Below are positions 6,538 to 11,264 of a stretch of DNA of 11,264 bases, piece after piece. Both the position numbers and the translations under genes were made by a program. Within the stretch, counting starts at the first letter, position 1, and the number at the start of each line of letters is the position of its first letter. The notes below the pieces were generated by a model. It worked only from the letters and a program-made list of their open reading frames with translations. It had not been told where the DNA came from and did no database searches. The DNA is from Treponema sp. (lineage in GTDB: Bacteria > Spirochaetota > Spirochaetia > Treponematales > Breznakiellaceae), in assembly GCA_031276615.1 (NCBI GenBank), contig JAISND010000024.1, positions 1 through 11,264 of the forward strand, read 5' to 3'.

Positions 6538-7974
6538 ATGAAAATTATCACGGGCGCGGAATTTGATTCCCGCCGGGAAATTCTTTCTTCGCGGCAGGAT
6601 GATGAAGATGTCAACGCCGCGGTGCGGAAAATAATCGCCGCGGTACGGGCAGAAGGCGACGCGGCGCTCCGGCGTTATGCGTCACAATTCGACAGGGGTT
6701 CCCCCGAAAATCCCGAAGTGCCCGCGGCGGCACTTGAAGCGGCGGGAGAAAAACTTCTCCGGGACGATCCCGAATTGGCCGGCGCCCTTGCGCTCGCGTC
6801 GGATCATATCAGGCGTTTTTCGCTGGAGCAGAAAAGGCAGCTCGCCGGCTTTGAATACGAAATGGCCCCCGGCCTCATTACGGGCCAGCGGGTAATCCCG
6901 GTGGAGCGGGCGGCCGTTTATGCCCCCGCCGGGCGTTTCCCCCTTGTCTCAACGGTGCTTATGGGGCTGCTGCCGGCCTTTTGCGCCGGCGTGGAAGAAA
7001 CGCTGCTTGCCTCGCCGCCCATGGAGGACGGCCTCCCCGACAGGCGCATCCTGGCCGCAGCGGGCATTGCCCGCGCCGCCATGGGCGTTGCCTGCGGCGG
7101 GGAAGCCGCCGCGCCGCCGGACGCCGCTCCCGCCGGCCCGCGCCTGCGGGTTTTTGCCATCGGCGGCGCCCAGGCAATCGCGGCGCTTGCCCTGGGCACG
7201 GAAAGCGTTCCCCGCTGCGACGTGATCGCCGGTCCGGGAAACAGGTACGTGGCCGCGGCAAAGCGGCTTTTATTCGGCGAGGCCGGCATTGACTTTGTCG
7301 CGGGGCCGACCGATGTGCTGATCATCGCCGACGGTTCCGCGGTATCTGCCGGCGCGGCCGCGGACAGATCCGTCCCCGCCGCTGACAAGGCCGCGGATCT
7401 TGCCGCCGCGGACATGCTTGCCCAGGCGGAACACGATCCCGACGCCCGCGCCCGGCTCCTTGTGCCGAACCGGGAACTGGCGGAAAAAACCCTTGCCGCC
7501 CTTGAGCGGCGCCTCGCGGGGCTTTCCACCGCCGCCATCGCCCGCGCTTCCCTTGACGCCGGAGCGCTTGCCGTTGTCTATAAAGACCGGGACGAGGCCA
7601 TACGCATCGCCAACAGGATAGCGCCCGAACATCTTGAACTTCAGGTGAAAGACGCGGAGGAATGGATTCCCCGCCTGAAAAATTACGGCTCCCTTTTTAT
7701 CGGGGCCCTTTCGGCAGAGGCCCTGGGCGATTATTCGGCGGGGATAAACCACACCCTTCCGACTTCGGGCAGCGCCCGCTTTACCGGCGGACTTTCGGTG
7801 CGGCACTTCCTCAAAACGGCCACCACCCTCCGTTGCGCTCCCGGCGCCGGCCTGGAGGAGGCGCGCAGGGCGGCGGAAATTATCGCCCGCGCCGAAGGCC
7901 TTGCGGGACACGCGGAAAGCGCCGCCCTCCGGGCCGGCGCGGCGCACGGTACCGGTTCGGGACAGGGGCTTTGA
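6538..7974 (+). CDS. hisD: Histidinol dehydrogenase
   Basis: HisD carries out the last two steps, oxidising L-histidinol to L-histidinal and then L-histidine with two NAD+. The 478-residue protein has the zinc ligands Gln296 and His299 in LAQAEHD, Asp398 in GDYSAG, and His458 in AEGLAGHAES. The catalytic pair Glu364-His365 lies in RIAPEHLEL. AGPGNRYVAAAK (231-242) is the NAD-binding signature. It is about 45 residues longer than the usual 430. The excess lies mainly in two Ala/Pro/Gly-rich insertions at about 187-201 and 267-289, plus a short C-terminal tail. AGINHTLPTSG has Ile where Pro is usual. ATG 6538 was chosen because it has a G-rich site five bases upstream and gives the usual start MKIITG; ATG 6526 has no site. 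It is the last gene of the operon. Confidence 0.95.
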   Translation: MKIITGAEFDSRREILSSRQDDEDVNAAVRKIIAAVRAEGDAALRRYASQFDRGSPENPEVPAAALEAAGEKLLRDDPELAGALALASDHIRRFSLEQKRQLAGFEYEMAPGLITGQRVIPVERAAVYAPAGRFPLVSTVLMGLLPAFCAGVEETLLASPPMEDGLPDRRILAAAGIARAAMGVACGGEAAAPPDAAPAGPRLRVFAIGGAQAIAALALGTESVPRCDVIAGPGNRYVAAAKRLLFGEAGIDFVAGPTDVLIIADGSAVSAGAAADRSVPAADKAADLAAADMLAQAEHDPDARARLLVPNRELAEKTLAALERRLAGLSTAAIARASLDAGALAVVYKDRDEAIRIANRIAPEHLELQVKDAEEWIPRLKNYGSLFIGALSAEALGDYSAGINHTLPTSGSARFTGGLSVRHFLKTATTLRCAPGAGLEEARRAAEIIARAEGLAGHAESAALRAGAAHGTGSGQGL

Positions 7975-7975
7975 G

Positions 7976-8001
7976 AAAAAGCCGGGGCGGGAGACTCCCC
8001 G
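7976..8001 (-). terminator. Possible terminator for the acyl-CoA ligase gene
   Basis: Read on the minus strand, CGGGG (8001-7997) pairs with CCCCG (7987-7983) around a nine-base loop. It is followed by GC and five T residues (7980-7976). It lies 25 bp beyond the minus-strand stop codon and directly after the hisD stop. The stem is only five GC pairs and the T run is short, so the call is moderate. Confidence 0.45.
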
Positions 8002-8025
8002 AAAACCGGAGTGTTCAGGGTTCCC

Positions 8026-9732
8026 CTAAACGGTGTCCCGTTTTATTTTTTTGGTTGTCGTCATTTCCATTGGCTCTTCAAGCACCGTGGTTCGCGCTAT
8101 TTTCTGGTAGGGGAGAAGCCTCTGGTTCACCTCATTGACGATGGCGTCGATCCGCGCCTTTACCGCGGCCTTGCCGGGAGCCGGGCCGTCTTCGTTCCAT
8201 TTGAATTCCGGGTTGGGATACACAAGCGCCTCAATGGCCTCGGTTTTCATTTTCCTGTCCAGCATAAAGCCGCGCACCAGGATCTGATCGATTTCCTCAA
8301 AGAGCTGGAATTCGTTTTCAATTTCCTCGGGGTAGACGTTCTTGCCGCCCTCGGTGACAATCATGTTCTTCGCGCGGCCCGTGAGGTAGAGGTACATTTC
8401 GTCGTCAAGGTAGCCAAGGTCGCCGGTTTTCAAGTAGCCGTCGGATGTAAAGGCGGCCGCGGTTTCCTCCGGCATTTCAAAGTAGCCTTTCATCACCATG
8501 GGCCCCCTCACGATGATTTCCCCGATGCCCCGCTCGTCCGGGTCAAGCACCCTCATGTCCGTCCGGGGAACCACCCTGCCGACGCTGGTTTCCTTGTAAT
8601 GCTCAATGGGGTTGAGGTTGATGATGGGGCTGGTTTCGGTCAGGCCGTAGCCCTGGACAAAGTCAAGGCCGAGCTGGTTGTACTTTCTGAACACGTTCGG
8701 CGCGAGGGGGCCGCCGCCGCAGATGCAGATCCTCAGGGTGGAAAGGCTCGCCTTCCTCAGAATAAAACCGAACATCTTCTTGCCGGGATTTATCCCGAAG
8801 ATTTTTTTGATGATTCCCGAAACGCCCATCAGCGCGGAAATGATTCCGTAAACGACGGGACCCTTTTCCTTAAGTCCCCGAATGATGCCCGCGAGGACCT
8901 TGTTGAAGAGCATGGGCACCCCGAGGAACATGGTGATCTTCGCTTCCCTGAGGTCCTTGAGGATGGCCTTGGTAACCATCCGCTTGCCAAAGACCACCTC
9001 GGCGCCGACCGACAGGCTTTCGATAAGGACAGCCAGCATGGTGTAGGAATGGTGAATCGGGAGCAGCGCGTAGAACACGTCGGTATGGAAGATATCCATA
9101 TTGCCCTGGGCAAGGTAACAGTCGGAGACAAGATTCCGGTGGGTCAGCATAACGCCCTTTGGCTTGCCCATGGTGCCGGAAGTAAAAAGAATCGCCGCGA
9201 CATCCGATTCGGAGGCCGGTTCGATTTCCGCCGCCGGGCCGTCAAGATCGTAGAGGTAGGTTCCGATTCCCTTTTTGAGGGAAATTGTCTGTTCGATGCC
9301 GCCGGTATTTTGCGCATAACGGTCGTGCTTCTCTTCATCCACAAAGAGAAAACGCGCCCCGGAAGCCCGCAGAAGCGAATCCGTTTCGTCCGCCTTAAGC
9401 TGGTAGTCAATGGGGACAACCGTCGCCCCGGCAAAAAGTATGCCCAGGTAGGCCGCCGCCCATTCGGGGGAATTTTTCCCGGTTACCGCCACCTTGTCGT
9501 CCTTGCGGATTCCCCTGCTGTAAAGCCAGCGCGCGATGGCCTCTACCCTCCGCAGGGTTTCTTCGTAGCTAAGGCTTATTCTGTCCGGTTCATAAATGGT
9601 AAGGCAGGCCCGCCCGCCAAAACGGGAAACAGTAATCCTGAACATTTCAGGCAGTGTAGGCCATTGACCGGAAAAAAATTTCCCCCGGTATTGTTCCAGA
9701 AAACCCCACGCGTCTTTATATGCAATGCCCAT
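8026..9732 (-). CDS. fadD: Long-chain acyl-CoA ligase (AMP-forming, ANL superfamily)
   Basis: This enzyme activates a carboxylic acid, most likely a long-chain fatty acid, with ATP to an acyl-adenylate and then transfers it to coenzyme A. The 568-residue protein shows the ANL core motifs in order: the phosphate-binding loop LFTSGTMGKPKG (182-193), GYGLTETSP (361-369), YLKTGDLG (433-440), the hinge region LTGRAKNMIVTEGGKNVYPEEIE (450-472) with Arg453, and the C-terminal lysine motif TTTKKIKR (558-565), where Lys562 is the likely catalytic residue. There is no signal peptide; it would act at the inner face of the membrane. The start ATG has GAGGAA upstream at good distance. The gene stands alone, convergent with the his operon and divergent from the lipoprotein gene. 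The substrate cannot be read from the sequence: medium-chain or other aryl/acyl acids are possible, and the symbol only names the family. Confidence 0.88.
   Translation of the reverse strand: MGIAYKDAWGFLEQYRGKFFSGQWPTLPEMFRITVSRFGGRACLTIYEPDRISLSYEETLRRVEAIARWLYSRGIRKDDKVAVTGKNSPEWAAAYLGILFAGATVVPIDYQLKADETDSLLRASGARFLFVDEEKHDRYAQNTGGIEQTISLKKGIGTYLYDLDGPAAEIEPASESDVAAILFTSGTMGKPKGVMLTHRNLVSDCYLAQGNMDIFHTDVFYALLPIHHSYTMLAVLIESLSVGAEVVFGKRMVTKAILKDLREAKITMFLGVPMLFNKVLAGIIRGLKEKGPVVYGIISALMGVSGIIKKIFGINPGKKMFGFILRKASLSTLRICICGGGPLAPNVFRKYNQLGLDFVQGYGLTETSPIINLNPIEHYKETSVGRVVPRTDMRVLDPDERGIGEIIVRGPMVMKGYFEMPEETAAAFTSDGYLKTGDLGYLDDEMYLYLTGRAKNMIVTEGGKNVYPEEIENEFQLFEEIDQILVRGFMLDRKMKTEAIEALVYPNPEFKWNEDGPAPGKAAVKARIDAIVNEVNQRLLPYQKIARTTVLEEPMEMTTTKKIKRDTV
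8028..8052 (+). terminator. Possible terminator for the his operon
   Basis: AAACGG (8028-8033) pairs with CCGTTT (8038-8043) around the loop TGTC. The stem runs into a T-rich tract, TTTT-A-TTTTTTT, at 8041-8052. It lies about 55 bp after the hisD stop and inside the last codons of the convergent acyl-CoA ligase gene, where the same bases encode the Lys-rich C-terminus on the other strand. The stem is weak in GC, but the T tract is long. Confidence 0.5.
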
Positions 9733-9757
9733 TGGTATTCCTCACGCACGAATTAGT

Positions 9758-9791
9758 GTCTGTCCATAATGTAGACACATTATGGACAGAC
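9758..9791. repeat. Perfect inverted repeat, 15-bp arms, 4-base centre
   Basis: GTCTGTCCATAATGT at 9758-9772 is followed by AGAC and then its exact reverse complement at 9777-9791. An overlapping pair, GTGTC (9756-9760) and GACAC (9774-9778), adds a second symmetry. It lies 26 bp upstream of the acyl-CoA ligase start codon and overlaps the candidate -10 box of that gene. It could be an operator, an RNA hairpin in the 5' leader, or the remains of terminal inverted repeats from a mobile element. The sequence alone does not decide. Confidence 0.85.
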
Positions 9792-9808
9792 TTCCTTAAA
9801 ATATGCAA
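9779..9808 (-). promoter_or_regulatory. Candidate promoter of the acyl-CoA ligase gene
   Basis: On the minus strand, TTGCAT (9808-9803) is followed after 18 bp by CATAAT (9784-9779). The -10 box matches consensus at five of six positions; the -35 matches only at TTG. A transcript would start near 9772 and have a leader of about 40 bases. The -10 box lies inside the right arm of the perfect palindrome, so a protein bound there would block this promoter. Confidence 0.4.
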
Positions 9809-9819
9809 TTACAGGAAGT
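9790..9819. repeat. Inverted repeat ACTTCCT / AGGAAGT
   Basis: ACTTCCT at 9790-9796 and its exact reverse complement AGGAAGT at 9813-9819 are 16 bases apart. The left copy starts inside the last two bases of the neighbouring palindrome. The spacer contains the candidate -35 box of the acyl-CoA ligase gene. It may be a regulator site or part of the same relic. Seven-base arms can arise by chance, so the meaning is open. Confidence 0.5.
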
Positions 9820-9903
9820 ATACGAAAAGACACCTCCCCTATACCCCTTTTATATTGAGATTCCGGAATTTGGGGAAAGTTGCAAAAAATTCTGTTTTTA
9901 TGC

Positions 9904-9969
9904 AAAAAAACGAGGCTTTCCCAAAAACGTGCGTGTTAGCGTACGGTCAATTAGTTCTGGAAAAGCCTC
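9904..9969 (-). terminator. Hairpin followed by T7 on the minus strand
   Basis: Read on the minus strand, GAGGCTTTTCC (9969-9959) pairs with GGGAAAGCCTC (9922-9912) over eleven positions, with one G-U pair. The loop is about 36 bases. The stem is followed by one G and seven T residues (9910-9904). This is the form of an intrinsic terminator, but the next minus-strand gene lies downstream of it. It could end a small RNA or untranslated leader started near 10000, or act as a conditional terminator before the acyl-CoA ligase gene. The loop is longer than in a typical terminator, which lowers confidence in function. Confidence 0.45.
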
Positions 9970-9999
9970 AAATGCGTCCGTAGAGGACCGAAAACTTGC

Positions 10000-10028
10000 T
10001 TTCTAAAGTTTCCCGCTTTCGTTACAAT
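10000..10028 (+). promoter_or_regulatory. Candidate promoter of the lipoprotein gene
   Basis: TACAAT at 10023-10028 matches the -10 consensus at five of six positions. With a 17-bp spacer the -35 region is TTTCTA (10000-10005), a poor match. The expected transcript start is at about 10035, which is the A of the chosen ATG, so the message would have no leader, as predicted for the his leader peptide. If instead the TTG at 9996 is the start, this box lies in coding sequence and the promoter must be elsewhere. Confidence 0.4.
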
Positions 10029-10034
10029 AACAGC

Positions 10035-10805
10035 ATGAACAAGAACAGACGAAAGGGGCATCCTGTCTGCCTTTCCCGCGCGGTTTTGAAAGCAGGGGCG
10101 CTTCTTGCCGCCGCCGCGGCGCTTTGTTCCTGCGCGGCGAATATCTCGGGCGGACTCAACGCGGCCGGCTCGGGCGATTTTACCGTGAAGGCCGGCCTCC
10201 AGCCCAGGGTTTCAACCCTTATCCGCTCCCTTAAGGCCTTTGCCGGGGACACGGCGCCCGGTTCGCCGGTCATCGACGGGCCGGCGATTGCCCGATCAAT
10301 GGATTCCGCCCCGGGCATAGCTTCGGTTTCATTCCGCAATTCCGCCCCCGCCGCCGTCGAGGGACAGCTAAGGATCTCACGGGTAGGCGATTTCCTTGCG
10401 CCCGCGGAAGGCGGACCGGCCGGCGGGGGATTCGTCCGTTTCGATCAGGCGGCGGGCAGCTCCGGCGGCCGTTGTACCATCAGCCTGAGCCGCGAATCGG
10501 GGCCGGAGATACTCTCCCTTGTTTCCGCCGATGTTTCCGGCTACCTTGAGGCCCTGATGGCGCCCCTGGCCACCGGGGAGGCCCTGGGCAGGGCCGAGTA
10601 TCTTGAACTGGTAAGCAGCGTTTACGGTTCGGAGATCGCCGATGAAATCTCAAAGGCGAGGATTAAGGCGGCGATAGAATTTCCCGGCCCGGTTCAAAGC
10701 GTTCGGGGCGGGACTTTTTCCGGTTCAAAGGCCGAATTCGACATAGCCCTGGTCGATCTTCTGGTTCTTGAAAAACCCCTCTCCTGCGAGGTGGTGTGGA
10801 AATGA
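10035..10805 (+). CDS. Putative lipoprotein of unknown function
   Basis: The family is not recognised. The 256-residue protein begins with a basic region (KNRRK), then a hydrophobic Ala/Leu stretch at about residues 16-30, and ends in LCSC, a relaxed lipobox with Cys33 as the likely lipidated residue. This predicts export and lipid anchoring, typical of the loose lipoboxes of spirochaetes. The mature part is rich in Gly, Ala and Ser with alternating strand-like segments (about 40-140). It also has one more helical stretch near 165-215 (SGYLEALMAPLATGEALGR followed by YLELVSSVYGSEIADEISKARIK). There are no catalytic motifs. The start is uncertain: ATG 10035 has no ribosome binding site but a -10 box just before it. 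TTG 9996, in frame, has AGAGGA eight bases upstream and would add 13 residues to an already long basic region. It is divergent from the acyl-CoA ligase gene and precedes rpmH. Confidence 0.7.
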   Translation: MNKNRRKGHPVCLSRAVLKAGALLAAAAALCSCAANISGGLNAAGSGDFTVKAGLQPRVSTLIRSLKAFAGDTAPGSPVIDGPAIARSMDSAPGIASVSFRNSAPAAVEGQLRISRVGDFLAPAEGGPAGGGFVRFDQAAGSSGGRCTISLSRESGPEILSLVSADVSGYLEALMAPLATGEALGRAEYLELVSSVYGSEIADEISKARIKAAIEFPGPVQSVRGGTFSGSKAEFDIALVDLLVLEKPLSCEVVWK

Positions 10806-10859
10806 GGCGGCCCTTTCCCCCGGCACATGCGCCCGCCCTGAGAAAACCTCCGGAATCCG

Positions 10860-10889
10860 TTGCACAAAAGTCCTCAAATGTTCTATAAT
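10860..10889 (+). promoter_or_regulatory. Promoter of rpmH
   Basis: A perfect -10 box TATAAT at 10884-10889 lies 18 bp after TTGCAC at 10860-10865, which keeps the TTG of the -35 consensus. The transcript would start near 10896 and carry a leader of about 95 bases before the rpmH start. It lies in the gap after the lipoprotein gene. Confidence 0.65.
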
Positions 10890-10929
10890 GACCCGAGTTG
10901 TCCGTAAACCTTCGGGGCTGCGGGCCCTG

Positions 10930-10957
10930 CCGCGCGTTTTTCGCGGTTTAATTTGTT
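10930..10957 (+). promoter_or_regulatory. Hairpin with T-rich tail in the rpmH leader
   Basis: CCGCG (10930-10934) pairs with CGCGG (10942-10946) around a seven-base loop. It is followed by TTTAATTTGTTTT. The form is that of a weak intrinsic terminator about 40 bases before the rpmH start codon and after its promoter. It might tune read-through into rpmH, or be a remnant terminator of the upstream gene. The stem is short and the T tract is broken. Confidence 0.35.
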
Positions 10958-10989
10958 TTCATGAACCTTTATATATAGGAGTAAATCCC

Positions 10990-11145
10990 ATGAAACGGAC
11001 TTATCAACCCCGTAAAGTTAAGAGGAATCGCAAATTCGGATTCCGGGCCCGGATGAAAACCCGGGGCGGAAGGCTGGTGCTCAAACGCCGCAGGGCGAAG
11101 GGCCGGATCAAGCTCTCCATTTCGGACGAGAAGAAGCCTTATTAG
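10990..11145 (+). CDS. rpmH: 50S ribosomal protein L34
   Basis: L34 is a small, highly basic protein of the large ribosomal subunit. The 51-residue product starts with MKRTYQPRKVKRNRKFGFRA, a near-canonical L34 beginning, followed by MKTRGGRLVLKRRRAKGR, the conserved second half. It is a few residues longer than the usual 44-47 because of the tail SDEKKPY. AGGAG at 10977-10981 lies eight bases before the ATG. It has its own promoter and leader. In most bacteria rnpA follows closely; the window ends before a start for it can be confirmed. Confidence 0.97.
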   Translation: MKRTYQPRKVKRNRKFGFRARMKTRGGRLVLKRRRAKGRIKLSISDEKKPY

Positions 11146-11264
11146 CGGAGAGGCAGCCCCGGGAGGGGCAGACTCCTTTCGGGCGGAAAATCCGGCCGGG
11201 GGCGGCCCTGGCGGAAAGTTCCGGTTCAGGCGGAAGGAGCATTTAAAGGGAAGGAACGGGATAC
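11146..11264. other. GC-rich spacer after rpmH
   Basis: No gene start can be supported in the last 119 bases. Two hairpins are visible: GCCCC (11156-11160) with GGGGC (11165-11169) around the GNRA-type loop GGGA, and GGCCG (11194-11198) with CGGCC (11203-11207). Neither is followed by a T run. GCGGAAA recurs at 11183 and 11211, each time followed by TCCGG. A possible ribosome binding site, GGAAGGAA, lies at about 11249-11256, so a gene may start just beyond the window. Confidence 0.5.

Larger units (their letters stand above)
9733..10034. other. AT-rich divergent intergenic island
   Basis: About 300 bp separate the divergent acyl-CoA ligase and lipoprotein genes. The stretch is clearly poorer in GC than its neighbours and has A and T runs. 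It holds a perfect palindrome (9758-9791), a second inverted repeat (9790-9819), a hairpin with a T run on the minus strand (9904-9969), and the candidate promoters of both flanking genes. The 9-bp word TGCAAAAAA occurs twice, at 9881-9889 and 9901-9909. GGGAAAG at 9873-9879 can also pair with CTTTCCC at 9916-9922, in competition with the larger hairpin. No convincing protein-coding gene lies here: short ORFs across it have no ribosome binding site and look non-coding. Confidence 0.6.

Noticed and set aside
8011..9756. Plus-strand ORF of 581 codons opposite the acyl-CoA ligase gene
   Set aside because: The minus-strand frame has all the ANL superfamily motifs and a good ribosome binding site. 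The plus-strand product has no recognisable motif and is a mirror artefact of codon bias.
9720..10006. Short plus-strand ORFs in the AT-rich island
   Set aside because: They start inside or near the palindrome, have no ribosome binding site, and their products are Lys/Phe-rich from A and T runs. They are most likely non-coding.
11239..11264. A frame at the window edge reading AFKGKERDT, slightly like the N-terminus of RnpA
   Set aside because: There is no ATG, GTG or TTG start in that frame within the spacer, and too few residues are visible. The GGAAGGAA there may equally be the ribosome binding site of a gene starting outside the window.
1..11264. CRISPR arrays, tRNA or rRNA genes, transposases, integrases, defence systems
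   Set aside because: None was seen. There are no regularly spaced repeats, no cloverleaf-like segments recognised, and no mobile or defence protein motifs in any frame.

Overview
This window is chromosomal DNA of high GC content (roughly 60-65% by eye, strongly Ala/Gly/Pro-coding). The likely host is a high-GC spirochaete of the Treponema/Breznakiellaceae type. That is a tentative inference from the style of the proteins and the gene mix, because no rRNA or unambiguous lineage marker is present. There are ten confident or probable protein genes, one short leader peptide gene, and several strong regulatory signals.

Region 1 (1-765): the 3' part of an unrecognised protein gene whose start lies before the window. 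Region 2 (762-1001): a control region for histidine biosynthesis. A near-consensus sigma70 promoter overlaps the stop codon of region 1. It is followed by a 30-residue leader peptide ORF containing the run HHYHH, a segment able to form an antiterminator, and a strong intrinsic terminator with nine T residues just before hisG. This has all the parts of a classical ribosome-mediated transcription attenuator and is the most notable non-coding feature here.

Region 3 (1002-7974): a compact seven-gene operon in the order hisG, hisB, hisH, hisF, hisA-hisI-hisE (one fused gene), hisC, hisD. Genes overlap by 4 bp or are separated by at most about 40 bp. Together they encode every step from PRPP + ATP to L-histidine except histidinol-phosphate phosphatase. 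HisG starts the pathway. The fused HisA-HisI-HisE protein carries out the next three consecutive steps. HisH/HisF make imidazole glycerol phosphate and AICAR. HisB dehydrates, HisC transaminates, and HisD performs the final double oxidation. Several enzymes carry Ala/Gly/Pro/Ser-rich low-complexity insertions that make them longer than usual.

Region 4 (7975-9732): a convergent gene on the minus strand for a long-chain acyl-CoA ligase of the ANL superfamily. The two transcription units appear to end at back-to-back hairpins that reach into each other's coding ends. Region 5 (9733-10034): an AT-rich divergent intergenic island of about 300 bp, packed with inverted repeats. These include a perfect 15-bp-arm palindrome and a hairpin plus T7 structure on the minus strand.

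Region 6 (10035-11264): a probable lipoprotein gene of unknown function, then rpmH (ribosomal protein L34) with its own promoter and a hairpin in its leader, then a short GC-rich tail with no gene that can be supported. In many bacteria rnpA and yidC follow rpmH, but they are not visible here.
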